Positions 1 to 12,554 of a DNA stretch of 64,000 nucleotides are shown here, piece after piece; position 1 is the stretch's first letter, and the number at the start of each line of letters is the position of its first letter. A program made the translations under genes and the position numbers. The notes below the pieces were generated by a model. The model saw only the letters and a program-made list of their open reading frames with translations, was not told the origin of the DNA and did no database searches. Origin of the DNA: Siderastrea radians (taxonomy: Eukaryota > Cnidaria > Anthozoa > Scleractinia > Rhizangiidae); assembly GCA_964017195.1 (NCBI GenBank), contig OZ024890.1, forward strand, positions 71,131,276 to 71,195,275, read 5' to 3'.

Positions 1-3000
1 TTCAAAAGAAGCTAGATTCTTTGGAGGAAAAGGTGAATGCAGTAATGGGGAAAAAAGAAAATCTTCCAGGTATGTATTATTTGTATGGTAGATTTGTTTC
101 TGTACATAGAGAATGAAAGATAATCCGAGCATGTTCATTGTGTCAAAATATTTAGACAACGAATGACAAAACTAAGTTGGAAAAAATAATATTTCGGTAG
201 TTCGTTAAGAGGCCGTTACTATGCCATTTTGGCACAATGAAAATACTCGGATTATCTTTCATTTTCTATGTATTGAATCTATCAGCAGGTACTGGGTTTT
301 AAGATTAGTTTCTGTAGTAGCTGTCAATGCAGTCCTGTATCTTACAATTCTGTGGATCGGCAGCTTTGATGGTCACTCAATTCTTTTATTCTGAACCCAT
401 TTTCCCCAGGCACTGCAACTACTCAGGACCATCTTTTGCTTTGATTTTAGTTTCGTAGCTCATTCTTTATTATCACTGACATTGAAATAATCTATGAAAT
501 ACTGCTTTCGGTTCGTGAGTGGGGGCTCGTGAGTTGTGTTGCAACTTGTTGGGAGACAAATGGAAGGCAATTGGACGCCGCCTTAAACCACTACAGCATG
601 AGGTAGTAACCAATTTTATATTGCTTTGTTTAGGAGTACGTGCTTTGTTTTGGGATTCCCTGTGATCCTTACACCATTGGACCACTGGGAAATGGCGCTA
701 TAGAAATTTAGTATTTTTATTCATTATTATCCTAAGATGACAAGTCACCCAAAATGTAGTATACTAGAAGATGTTCCTTTAAATACCGGAAATCCGCAGC
801 TAAGGTCACCCACGCTGCCGAATTTCTGGCGACAGGACAGGGATAAGGTTAGGGATTAGAAAGGCGATTTCCAACAGTGTAAAAAGCTAAATGTGGCATT
901 ACGTGCACGAAGAAAGGTTTACTCCAGTATGGATATATGGAAACGCTTGTTGAACACGTAGTTCTTAACTTCTATACCTTTGCCACGACATTACGTCCAA
1001 TCGACAGCTGTTGCATAAAATACCACCGGTTTATTATTTAGCTGATTTAGCGGTTTATCATGTCATGATTTCAGCATGGCATGACGCACGAAGGAGTTTA
1101 GGGTTATTGGACGTTCTAATTAAAAACAGAAGCTAGCTGCATGTCGAAAGACGTGGGCAGGAGGGAGTGATGAACTTAGGCCTGGGCACTAGTGCCGGTA
1201 TTGGCGAATGAAAATCCGAGGTGTCTGACCACCGTGACGTCACATATAAGTCTGCCCGGGAAATTCAAAGGAAAGTTAACAAATGGCTTCCTCGCAAATG
1301 TTACAGTCCAGTTTCTCAAAAAGAACAGATCAAAACAATGAAAGAACGAAAGGTATGCTGCATACTATAACGTAAAAAGTATTCTTAATGCAAATTGGTC
1401 CTCAAAACAAAATAACAAATTGGCGGTAAGACTCAAAAGATTTCACGGACGCTTTGGTCGATGGATTGAAATCGTGATCAAGATCACTTTTCAGAAGCTG
1501 TATCGCACAAACCCTAAGATGTGTGGCTTTGAGACAAAAACATAACTTTTATATGTATAAACTCTTTCCAATTTTAGGAAAATAAAATTGCGTAACAATG
1601 CCATTAAAATGATTAGTGGCTTTAAACACCATTAAAATGTGGAGAAGAATACTTCAATACAAAGAAACGTTTACTGTGAATTCATGTGCTTGGTTCGAAG
1701 TTAATAATGGGCCACAGTGATTCCTTACTTTGCTAAACTATCTATTAAAAAACTACAAAGACGACAGCATTTGCTCACGGCGAAGCAAAACAGCTGACGC
1801 GCCGCAAATTTGTGCTGATGACTGATTGTACTCTTATTGAATAATTATAAAAAACCACAGTCTATCAAAAACGCCAACTTCCTCAGGTCAGTGATGTTAA
1901 GGGTTAACAAGACTCTCTCTTTACTAGGATGGTCCTCAGTTTGACTGTTTTAAAATTAATTAATCTTTGACCAATTTATTTGCGAAACGGTCATCTTGAT
2001 CGTCAGTTGTGGATCAAGTAGACGGTCAAACTCTTTCTAAAACATTGTGCAACCTGGACAGCAAATCTAGAGGAAACTAGAGGTATTGAGAATAAATCAC
2101 TGAATCACTGATCCAGATGCTACTCAAATATATCTCTTAGTTTTCATAAAAAAGGACAGAACAAGATTAGCGAAAACGTTTTTCCACGGGCATCCGCATA
2201 ATTTGCGAGCTGATTAAGATTTTTATGTTGTTCTGCAAAAGTGTAGTTTACACTGGTGAATTTACTAAGTTCGATTACTCTTTCCCTAGCAATTAAATAT
2301 CACTATTCTTCCCTTATACAGAACATGGAAGCAAATACTGTAAGAAAAGTTAACGTTTAAGTGCTAAACGTACCCTTCTAGGTTCGCCTTCTATTATACT
2401 CAGCTAAACAAACGGACTGATCATTTTTTAGGTAAATACTATACCACTTGTTTTAACTTAAGTACTTTTGTTAAACTATAGGCTAGTCTGTAGCCAAGTT
2501 TCAAGTTTCCCTGTGGTATATAACTGAAATAAACACACTTTTTCGGACGCGGGCAAAAACAATTTTCCCGCATAATTCTTCGATCGCGGAGAGTAAACAG
2601 TCTCAAAACATTATTTAAGTGTGATTTTAACGTTAAGACAAAGAGCCACTTACCTATATCGAAAAAGGGATGACTAAAATTCCATTACCCAAGAAAACAA
2701 GCTTGGCTGAAAGCTTAATAGCGCAAAAAATACGTTTGTAGCCCGAACTCTAACATCAGTTTGCCAGCGCCATTTTTGAAGACCGGCAAACTCGCGCGCT
2801 TTTCACGTCGTGACATCACGATGGCCAGACACCTCAACCAGCCGAGCTGGCGAGTTCATTTACTCCCTCCTGGATGTGGGTTTAATAGCGTACTGATACC
2901 TTAAACCTATTGAGTTCTCTCAGGCTACCTGACTATCTAGCATCCCATCCAAGGGGGTGAGGAGTAGCAATACTCTCAGTTGCTTCATGCTACAGAAACC

Positions 3001-5634
3001 GACTTAAGCTCCGGCTCGTGTGGCCACCTTGGCTCGTGAGCGACTTTTTCTATCCCACACTTACCATTCAATTAAAAACTACTGAGCCGTATTTAGATGT
3101 GTTCTTTGTTTCACGATAATCGTTCTCAAAAAATGAAACTTGGGGACTTTTTTTTAGTGAAAAGGTTGGTAAAGTAAAAGTATCCTACGGGTTTTATTTA
3201 GTAGTTTTTGGGATTTATAATTATAGTAGTTCTCGTAACAATTACATTCAGAACAGACAGGAATGATTTTTGGACAGTTGTTGGAAGTATTTTTTTAAAT
3301 TCGTTTTTGAAAATAATCGAGAGATTTCAGGAATCTTGGAAATCTTACGGATCTTGAGAATTCTGATATTCAAGAAAAGCATTTGAAGTTTTTATGGGCA
3401 ATCTTTACCTGATCTGTTTGGGGTGCAAATGTGAGCTATGAAACTGTTGTTCAAACGTGGTATACCTTGAATATCTGTGATTGGTTTGAGGTTTCTCCAG
3501 GTCGTGGAATACTTTTACAATACTTATCTTCCAAATCTTTACTTCTAAGCTTGCAAGTTTGACTTTGAAGATGGCATCTTTGATTGGAAAAAGACTGGAA
3601 CAGCTTTTAACAACCAGCCTACCTATGGTGACAACTCAGCGGCTCGCAAAAGTCATCCCGCTAATCATCAGGGAAACTGGTGGATTGGAAGCTATGAAAG
3701 TCGATCCAATAAAGTGGCATCAGCTGGGGGGACTCAAGGAGATGGTCCCCAAGGAACTCTTACTTCCCCACCCTTTAAGATCACGGGCAAACACATCTCC
3801 TTCCTGATTGGTGGAGGATGTGATATGAAAACAATTCGTGCAGAATTGATTGTTGACCACAAGGTGAGGATTCTTCACGTGCATTAAAAATGTAATATTA
3901 TGGTTATTTTTCGCATTCTGCAGACTTTAGGGGTCTGAATAGCAGCTGGTAATTAAGGAACACATATCCTTGCAGAGAAAAAGTGATCAAAGGTCCTGTT
4001 ACACAAATTAAGGTTTTTCGCAACCTGTCTCGCAACTAAAAAAAGGGTGGTTGCAATTTGCTTGCAACCTCCCATGCATCTAAATTTTTGTTTTGTAAAC
4101 AAGTTACGTTGTGGTGATTAAAATTTCAACTACTCACCTCATGCACGAATTGCTCCTACAACATAAATAAGTAAAGAAATCAATAGATAAATAAATAAAT
4201 AAATAAATAAATAAAATTGATTATAATAATTAATTTATTTATTAATAGAAAGATAATATATGATCCTTTTAACTTGATCTTTGATGTTTTTAACTTTGTG
4301 AAGTGATGTAGGTGTATACCCATTAGTTTATCTGTGTCAACTGTTATGTGACTGTTTACCTCTTAAAATAATGTTGTTACTTACTTATTTACTTCAGTTA
4401 CACACTCACCACATGTCAGAATTCAAGTACATCTTTAAGGGTTGAAAATGAAAGTCAGACACGCCCACAAAATAAGATTATGGTACTTTTTAGAAGTTCA
4501 TTTCAATATTCAAGCTTACAAAAAAATAGCTAGTTATGACACAGTCTTGTTTCGCGGCACATTTTAAGTCAACGATTCGTCACTTTGCAACTTTTTTTTT
4601 CAAAGGAAAAGCATCATAACAATTGTTAAATGCACCATTTGTGCGTACAACTTGCAACATTGTTTGGGAGATAAATTGATGGGAAAATTGTTGCGTGTGA
4701 CAGGGCCTTGAGTGGGACCAAAGTTTGTGTAGCTGCTAAACATAACTAGCGCCCTACCTATTTATTTCATTTTATCACCAGATACTCGTTCTTTCTTCTA
4801 GTCCCAGAACGGTTCTGGGGAAATATAAATACATAAAGTTTATTTTTTAAAAGAAAAAGACAAGAGAAACTGACAAAGTACACGTCAACGAAGGAGGATA
4901 ACTAAATTAAAGCGACGCAATGACGGTGATTTCGCTGACCTTGGATAGAAAACCGACGAGCAGTACTGAAAAACTTTAACGACTTACAAAGCAACTGACA
5001 GCTAACTATGCAAATGACGAAAGAAACTTCTAAAACGAGATGGTGAGGGAAAATATTAACGTACATACATACATACATACATACATACATACATACATAC
5101 ATACATACATACATACATACATACATACATACGTACATACATACGAAATTTTGGCTTTCCTCTCATTTTTGGCGGTCCCCTCGCGTCGCGTATATTCGAA
5201 ATTTCGTACACGCGCGTGTGTATTTTTGCCCGCCCCACAATCCCCATCGCCAAAATTTGAGACTACTGGCAGTCTAAGCTACACGCGTAATTAGCGCCCA
5301 CAGTTTGCAAGGTTCATCTTAGGCATGGATTAATAGATTGATTGATTGATTAATTGATTAATTCATTGATAGATTCGTTCATTGATAGATTGATTGAAAG
5401 ATTGATTCATTCGTTGTTTGTTGTTTGTTTATTTGTTTATTTGTCTATATTGTGTACCAGGTTGTCAGAACTGCCACTGGAAAATGCAGCGAGACAATGA
5501 CTCGTAAAGTCTGGGATGTTCAAGCCTTTATTGGTCGACATGCGCGTGTCAAACTGATTGACTTCAACTCTAGCGGTTGGGGCCACATCAACTTTGATGA
5601 TCTCAAAGGCGACATCAGCTGTGATCAGGTCTAA
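1..5634 (+). CDS. Gene A: secreted FDFEDG/GWGH-module protein, 5' end outside window
   Basis: Exons are 1-69, 3550-3863 and 5461-5634, with GT-AG borders. Exon 1-69 is open in frame 3, is rich in Lys and Glu (coiled-coil like: QKKLDSLEEKVNAV) and ends in phase 1 at a GTATGT donor. The next exon starts in phase 1 after TTCTAAG, and joining them restores an Ala codon before CKFDFEDG. The last exon gives VVRTATGKCSETMTRKVWDV and ends with GHINFDDLKGDISCDQV and TAA. The two module exons are 314 and 174 nt, matching genes B and C. The module resembles the beta-sandwich beside GH32 domains of bacterial levanases (WIGxYE, QGDGPQGTL, FLIGGGCD, GWGHIN), so sugar binding outside the cell is plausible but inferred. 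Assigning exon 1-69 to this gene rests on phase and position only. The signal peptide and start lie upstream of the window. Confidence 0.72.
1158..2872. mobile_element. Non-autonomous DNA transposon, hAT-like (inverted ends, 8-bp duplication)
   Basis: The two ends are inverted copies beginning CAGGAGGGAGT, and similarity continues for about 80 bp (GAGGTGTCTG then TGACGTCAC/TGATGTCAC). The flanks carry GACGTGGG at 1150-1157 and GATGTGGG at 2873-2880, an 8-bp target duplication with one change, as in the hAT superfamily. No long reading frame lies inside, so it is non-autonomous. It occupies the first visible intron of gene A. Confidence 0.65.
3989..4710. mobile_element. Short inverted-repeat DNA element in gene A intron
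   Basis: The left end (CAAAGGTCCTGTTACAC) and the reverse complement of the right end (TCAAGGCCCTGTCACACG) match over about 17 bp. The inside is non-coding and contains an (AAAT)n run near 4183-4215. The target duplication is unclear. It is a candidate MITE. Confidence 0.45.
4728..5040. repeat. Dispersed repeat, copy 1 (second copy at 52176-52590)
   Basis: This stretch shares ordered blocks with 52176-52590 in the same orientation: TAGCTGCTAAACA, AGAACGGTTCTG, GAAACTGACAAA, GACGAGCA, then AACTGACA and CATGCAAAT. Both copies contain AAAT-type or ATA-rich insertions at the same place. It is probably an old retroelement end, and no protein remnant is visible. Confidence 0.6.
5062..5145. repeat. 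(CATA)n microsatellite
   Basis: About 20 tandem CATA units. The long open frames across it on both strands (runs of MYVC or THIH) are artefacts of a 4-base repeat. Confidence 0.97.
5331..5450. repeat. Degenerate (TTGA/TTTG)n tract before gene A last exon
   Basis: Imperfect ATTGATTG and TTTGTTTA units run almost to the 3' splice site at 5460. They may supply the pyrimidine-rich, T-rich stretch in front of the acceptor. Confidence 0.7.
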
Positions 5635-5771
5635 GGAAGTCCAACGTTACAAAGATGAAATCAACAAGAGTAAATTACGAATAAGTTAAATGTTAAAGGT
5701 TAGAATTTATTAACTGTGGTTAGCTTGAACGGTCAATTAAATTTTGCTGTAGAGTTAATTCTTACATGAAC

Positions 5772-5777
5772 AATAAA
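5772..5777 (+). terminator. Candidate polyadenylation signal of gene A
   Basis: AATAAA lies 138 bases after the stop codon of gene A. A further AATAAA cluster is near 5988. Confidence 0.4.
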
Positions 5778-8700
5778 CCTCAGACATTTGAAATGTTTAC
5801 TGGAAGACATTGTCCTTGTCTGTGTTTCATCCTGGCGGTATACAGGACGCATGTCACTGTGAACGTAGTAAATATGGCCTACGTCGCCACGAGTCTCCCT
5901 TACTCTCCCAGGAGCGTCAACCCGATGTACTTTGAGCCTCTAAACAGTTCAAGCCTTAAGGCTAATTGCACCTTTTTCCCTTACATAATAAAATAAATGT
6001 GTGCAGTACACCAGGTTAAAAGCTACTGATTCGCCTGTTTTTCATAAGTCATGTAAGCGTTTGTAACGGACGTTATGGCTATGGCAGAGAGTTTATGTAC
6101 CAATCTTCTCGTAGACTGTGCAATAGCTTTTTTTAAGTAGATAGTTCAATTACTAATTAAATATCTTCCGGTGGCTAGTATATCTGGCGGAGTACAAAGT
6201 TGAAAGATTGTCCAAAAAATGAACAGTTGGCAGAGAAGCTAAGTTTTGAGGAAAATTTTAAGGACAACCTTGCAGCCAAATTATCCTCCAATATATCAGC
6301 AGGCCAGAAATTTTTTTATTAAAAAAAAAAAACGGCCGATTCATTTGTACTGCTTCTGGCGCTCCAACGCGGTTAATGGCCATGGCATAGCGGAAGTCCC
6401 CCCCCAAGAAAAAATGCAAGTTGATTTGCTTACACTGATAAAATCTGACGATGGATATCAAATCGGACACAGTATACCGTCTGACACCTGCCGTTCGTAT
6501 TTTTTTACTCAAATTCAGTCAACGAAGTTAAAAACTTCTCAGTCGGGCAAAACTTTGCGCTTTCAATTAGAAGGTCTTTACAAGAGAATTCTGATAGCAG
6601 AAATCTGCGTAACAGATATTGATCAGGTTATGATGTTATGTACCATTTTGCTCTCTTTGGTTAAATTGCCCATGAACTAAAAATGTTTCCTCCTACATTT
6701 GATAGTTTATGACCCCCTCAGTCTAAATATGTAAGTTTTGCTGAGTAGAACCCTTTGGATGGGATATTTTTCCAGCCGCAAAGTTCGAATTTGGCACCCA
6801 AAAAGTGTCTCCATTTTGAGCTCGGCCAAAACGATCGCATTACAAGGCTGTGACGTCACAAATCGCGCAGAAGACGAGAATGTTATTGCTGACAAGAGGG
6901 TTACCAGAAGAGAAACAAGAAAGCCCATTGGGCATTTTAACCGGCCATACTGACCCTCCCCACCCCTAGGTTTCACAAATGTTAGCGCGATCCTCTATTT
7001 ATACGAACCGGCGTGACGAAAAGTGTGATTATGGGACACAATATTTTGACTATAATGTTACTGGATGACGTAATGTTTAAACTCTGATGACTCAGCTTAT
7101 CTTTCTTATCACTTTTATTTGTGCTGAAAAACGCAAATTCACTCAAACGTTGAATGTCGATATAAATTCGTCCACAACTGAGAATGCTCACACCGGGACG
7201 ACGAAGTATTTACTGTTGTGCCTAGACCTTAAATACAAACAGTGAACATAGCAATAGAATCAAAATATAACGCTTGATAAACACGAGCTCGAGCAGATCG
7301 TCAGAGTATGGGGCACGTCAAGGCATATCTCATGACGTGATGTTTAAATCCGGTTTGCTAACCCGGGAATCCCCTTGCAAAAGTAAATAAGCGAGCGGGG
7401 ACGAAAGTCGCCCACGTCTTTGAAAGCTAAAGCGCCTGTCGAGCCGCAATCGATTTCGCGCTCACTCGCTTGTTTTTCTTTTCCTTCACTATCTCTGAAG
7501 GGAAAGAGAGACTGTTCGTAGCCTTTAGCGAACACCACACGCAAACTACACAAATCCGTCGATAATATTCAGATATTTTCGTTCTTTCAATGCAAAAAGA
7601 CTCGTAACACCTCCCTTATTAATTGATCTCCTTATTAATGACGATTCCTTCGTATCAACTTCTCGCCTCAAATAAACACTCATCTCTCTCCGTTCACAAG
7701 AACTATCATGTACTGATGGTGCAATCAACTAATATTGCATCATCATACTAGTACCAATTTCTTCTCTTCCTAGCCCACGCCGGCAAAACGCATTACTGTC
7801 CTTTTTGTTCGCTGCGCAATACAAGTTAGCCAATCAGAAACCTTACAATCCACTTCGCAAGCCACCCCCCCCCCCATGAAACGCCAAGGGAAACCGCCTC
7901 TCACGCAGCACAATATTACACTGCTCCTCTACAAAACGCAACTTTCAAACAAATCACATTCACAGAAGCGTGATATGCTCCCGACATTCACAAATCCTTC
8001 TGACTCCCACATTTTTACACCCCTCAAAATGTCAATCCAATTAGAAAAAACCTCCTGAGCTAAAAAAATTTTTCACCATAACCAGTAACTAGATCAGACA
8101 ACACAGCCAATTTCGCATTCAATCCTATTAGCTCCTTTACTCAATTGCGCATGCGTTATACAAGACAAATACAAAAAAACCCCAAACTTAACAACCCTTC
8201 GCCGTTCATATCTTAAATACTGTAAATTAAAAGACAAAAACATAGGAAGGTAACATTCAGAAGACTAATATGCGCATGCGTCTTATATAAGACAGTACCG
8301 CTCTTGACAACCCGTACCACAAGTTTTACAGCACTTTCTTCGTATGTTACGCCAACTTGCTTTCACGAAAAACCGTGTCCATTTTAAAAACCGGCGGTCG
8401 CCATGGCGACGGCCGGTTAATTACTTTGGAGTGACTCGTGGGCCCAGGATTGTAAGCTACAAGGGCAGGATTCGCACAATGAGAGCATGTGTGTTTCGTT
8501 TCTCAAAAGGAAACGAATTAAGCAGAGAAGCGGACTCATTTGAACCGTGTTCGACTCGGTAAGAATTCGATTTGACCCGCATTACAGAGCTGCTTCTCGG
8601 AAAAGCCGCAGCATTTGAATGTCGCGTTAATATATGTAACTTCTGCCACTGTTGGATTAGTTCTACTAGTAGCAGTTATCGCAATTCAAGATTAAAGATG

Positions 8701-9514
8701 GAGATAAAGACGGTTTTCAATATTTGGTGCACAAAACTATTGCTATATGCATCTGTCCACTATTACCTAAAAGCAGTGACCAAAGCATCCAAGATCAACA
8801 ACGCATTACTGTGCTACAAAGTTTTGTTTACATTTCCGTTTATTTGGAAACCACATGCAATACGTTTCTCAAACTGGATGTTCACCATAGAGTTTGAAGG
8901 GATAAAAATGAACGGAACTGTCTTGACCGACGACGAGACAAGACGTTTTAGTTAATCAGAGATAGCTATAGGAATATTTATAAATCCCTCGTGTACAACA
9001 TGTTTCGTCAAATAAAAGGAAGCAGTTCAGCTCAGCATTGATAAGTTTTATTGCAAGTCACTCTGCTTCCACTACATTTGATTTATGTGGTCCTCTTTAA
9101 ACACCACACATTTTAAGCAGATTTGTGCATCTCTTCTTGTTGACCCTCCTGCTGTTATCTCGAGAGGACCATATAATATGAAATTTCACATACCACACGT
9201 AACACCGTCTAATTGACCCTTCTGCAGCAGTCTTGGTGATGTAGGTTTAATTTGAATTTATGGCATAAGTTATTTAATCATTTTTATTGCTGAAGGGCAA
9301 TGAAAATATGTGACCTTCATTTCCCATTTAATTTTGTGGCAGGCTTTGTATTGGAAATTCCTCACACACTGAATTGTCTCAGTCTCTTCTTGACTCATTC
9401 CCTGTACCCAAGAGAGCTGCCACACAAGCCACCTAATTAGCTAACAGAAAATCAATAATGAGGTTTCAAAATGGGCCTTTTCAATCTCGTTCTCCACCTT
9501 TAACTTGTTGCCCC
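5778..9514. other. Non-coding region without a supportable gene
   Basis: Several open frames occur (for example 6246-6680 and 8572-8955), but none has a recognisable domain, convincing splice borders or a family resemblance. Two near copies of ATGCGCATGCGT followed by TTATA and AAGACA lie at about 8147 and 8269, a local duplication with TATA-like character. AT-rich blocks and a poly-C run at 7867 are also present. Confidence 0.5.
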
Positions 9515-9553
<39 letters not shown>

Positions 9554-9854
9554 TTTTTCCGAAAATTAGCTGCATAGGCTACGTTCCCGCCCTTTGCATG
9601 CTATTTAGGGACATAGCATATAAGTGTCTTGTACTGCTTTAATAATAATAATAATAATAATAATAATTTTTTTTAATTAAAATAAATACCTTTATTGATA
9701 GTCATAGTGAAAATACAATGGACAGATAAGAATAAGATGCTAAGAAATTACAATCAATTTTTAGTTTAAAAAATTTTTATGAACTAAAATTCTTTTCTTA
9801 ATTCTTAATTATTCTTCTTATTGTTGATAGTAATGATAATCTGCATTACAATCA

Positions 9855-9914
<60 letters not shown>

Positions 9915-10067
9915 TATATACACAGGATGGCCCCATCAGTGTAAAAACACTGGTAACAAAGGGGGGTTCTGTTACTAAATAAGTGCCCAAGATAGTAAAA
10001 TACATTAATAGTGGGGTGCATGGTTACGTAGTGGAAACCTGATGCGAACACGAGAGTGTTGGGAGAA

Positions 10068-10098
<31 letters not shown>

Positions 10099-10230
10099 CA
10101 TACATACATACATACATACATACATACACTTTATTGAGCATCCATGAAAAGGATTTTTCAGCATCAATATTAAAATACAAAACATAAATAAAATATGATA
10201 ACTAGAAAAGCTATGTACAATATTGTTCGT
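9515..10230 (-). mobile_element. Stack of minus-strand LINE 3' ends with microsatellite tails
   Basis: Three (AAT)n runs (9515-9552, about 9640-9667, 9858-9912) and a (TACA)n run (10069-10128) each lie at the minus-strand 3' side of retroelement-like sequence. One tail follows AATAAAG on the minus strand at about 10130. The block CAGGATGGCCCCATCAGTG at 9924 recurs in similar form at 53375, which identifies a shared 3' UTR family. Confidence 0.6.
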
Positions 10231-10231
10231 C

Positions 10232-10498
10232 CTAATTTACATGACAAATCAATTCATTAATTAAACGTTTCTTAAAAACTGTATTGTCTGCTATTTGCTT
10301 CAAATCCTCACTTAGGCTGTTCCATATTTTTACACCACGATAATAAAAGGGGCGCTGGCCGGCAGCAATTCTACAAGACGAAATGTTAAGGTTGCCCCTA
10401 TGTCTTGTCTGTCTGTCATAAATAGGGGACCGAGTACAAAATTTCTTTGACAAATAACTGGGTGACAGACCATTGAGACATTTATGAATTCAAAGGTT
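10232..10498 (-). pseudogene. LINE reverse transcriptase C-terminal fragment
   Basis: The minus-strand frame gives about 73 residues that match the far C-terminus of CR1/L2-type non-LTR polyproteins: ARG-rich segment, then PFYYRGVKIWNSLSEDLK and KKRLINELI before the stop. It is 5' truncated, as usual for LINE copies, and is followed on its 3' side by the (TGTA)n tail. The upstream end is obscure. Confidence 0.75.
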
Positions 10499-10679
10499 TA
10501 TGCGAGCTTGATTGAACACAGACTCTTAGACATTTGTAACTGAAGAGCATATCTCTTAACAACAAAAAGGCTAATACATGCGTAATGTGTACAGTGTACT
10601 GGGAGGGTACTGTAATTTAAGGGGTTTATGGATCCAAGGAAGCTGCCTTAACCTTTCCCCATCCTCCCCTAAATAAAAA

Positions 10680-11496
10680 TAAGGTAGGTAGGTAGGTAAA
10701 ACTTTATTTATACACGGAATCCATTCATGTTAAGTGCTCTTCCATCGAGCCGTGTCTAAATTAATCAATTAACTAATTAAAATATCCAACTAAATTACCT
10801 ATCTGTACAAGATTATTATAAAAAAAAACTATCTTTATTAACTATTATTTAATGACACAGAGACAATTTAAAAGAGCCGAGAGTGGGCTGTGTCTTAGCG
10901 CTCAAAGGCAAGCTGTTCCAGAGAACAGAACCACGATATTGGAAGCTTCGTTTTCCTGCTTCAGTGCTCGGTCTAGGGACAAAGAGGTTATATTTTGAAT
11001 TTCGTAGGTTATGTGAGTGAACACTGGATGTAGTTTTAAAGATGCTTGTTAAACGAATCGGAGAAAGATTGTGGAGAGCCTTAATCAGATTAATCGCTAG
11101 TTGCTTTGAACGCCTTTGCTCCAGACAGTCCCAACCGAGGTCACCGAGTAAAATTGAAGATCTAACATTTAGGTCTGAGAAGGTGATTAAACGTGCAGCC
11201 CTATTTTGGAGTTTTTGGAGCCTCTCAGACTGGCACACACCTATGCTGCCCCATACGGAGCTACAATAATCAAAGTATGGTTGGACGAGAGCTTTATAGA
11301 TAGTTATTAGGGTTTCACGGGGAACTAAGTTCCTGACGCGTTTGATAGCCCCGAGGCCGGCAGACGCTTTTTTGACAACACTGTCAATATGGGAGTCCCA
11401 CGATAAGCTCTCATCCAAATCAATGCCAAGATATTTGTAGGTTTTAGCTCTTTCTAGATAATGTTCAAAGAGGGCAATTTCTACTTCATACTTCAT
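10680..11496 (-). pseudogene. LINE reverse transcriptase C-terminal fragment with (ACCT)n tail
   Basis: The 215-residue minus-strand frame at 10849-11496 carries typical C-terminal reverse-transcriptase landmarks of CR1/L2-like LINEs: YLGIDLDESLSWDSHID, then LVQPYFDYCSSVWG, LQKLQNRAARLIT and RSFQYRGSVLWNSLP. The catalytic part and the endonuclease are missing (5' truncation). An ATAAAG motif followed by ACCT repeats at 10681-10699 marks the 3' end. It is a second insertion, distinct from the neighbouring fragment because the tails differ. Confidence 0.88.
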
Positions 11497-11659
11497 AGAA
11501 TACTGCCATACTTCATAGAATCGGAATGGGTGTATGTTTCAATGAAAATGGCACTTCAAAATGTACTTCTGGAGCAAATTACATATGCATTTCAGTGTTG
11601 AGAGTGACCCAAGGAAGTTATTGTCATATGAGACCAGTATACAAAGGGAGCTCAGACCA

Positions 11660-11807
11660 GGCCCCAGTTTGCAAATGTTGGATAGCGCTATCCACCGGAT
11701 AAATCTCTACCCAAGGGATAAGTGTTAGGGAAACCAATATTGCAAAATCCACTGGATAGAGATTTATCTGGTGGATAGCGCAATCCAAATTTTGAATAAC
11801 TGGGGCC
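11660..11807. mobile_element. Foldback MITE, 148 bp
   Basis: The arms start GGCCCCAGTT and are near-perfect inverted copies including GGATAGCGCTATCCACC and GGATAAATCTCTA. The whole unit can fold into one hairpin. The frame at 11624-11809 is only a shadow of it. Confidence 0.8.
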
Positions 11808-12554
11808 AATATAACTGGACAGGTATGGTTAAGTTTATTTACATGAGACCAGCATCATGAAAGCATAAGTGACATAGTGATCACATAAAGCCAGTAAGAA
11901 CTCAGCACACTAGCTCTCACCTGCCATAGCATGTTTCCACAAAATTGGTATGAACCAAAATCCTCAAGCAAATTGCTGAACAGAAGGACAAAAATCTCAG
12001 CTGATCTAATATTGTGTAGGCAATGACTCAAACCAGTTCATGTAGTCAGAACTGATGGATTATTACAAAGACAAAGCTGAAGTCACACTAGTCTGAGTTT
12101 GCACGCGTATCATACAATGTCCACCTTTATTTATCACAGTCATCATTCTCATAGCACCTCCAGGCGGAGTACAGGTGGAGTAAAAGACCACAAATAAGCA
12201 CCAAAATTCTTACTCAAAAATTCTTATTTATCTGCTTAGAGATGCTCCCTCATAAATGGCTTGAAATTTACAATAATAAAAGCACTGCACTTCCATTTGA
12301 AAATCGTTTGCAGCTGCTGATTATGATAAATAAAACACGCTCTTTAGAAATTACTATTGATGTCTTAGCCATTAGGCATGTTGTAATATTTCAAGCAAAT
12401 TTTGGGTATGCTTATCTTCAATGTATAAAATACTTCCTGCTAACTAATAAGTTTATATCAGTGTTCTCTCCGCAAAAGTCTTCATTCGAAAGAGCCGAAC
12501 GACTGAGTCTATCTTTCTCTTGGCGCGAAAACCTATGAAAAGATGAACAAATTA

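Noticed and set aside
4902..5294. Open frames rich in MYVC or THIH on both strands
   Set aside because: They only translate the (CATA)n microsatellite.
6246..6680. 144-residue plus-strand frame
   Set aside because: No domain, no splice context, crosses a poly-A run and AT-rich repeats; most likely chance.
8572..8955. 127-residue plus-strand frame
   Set aside because: No recognisable motif and no start or splice support.
9805..10180. Frames with poly-Ile or poly-Tyr
   Set aside because: Artefacts of (AAT)n and (TACA)n tails.
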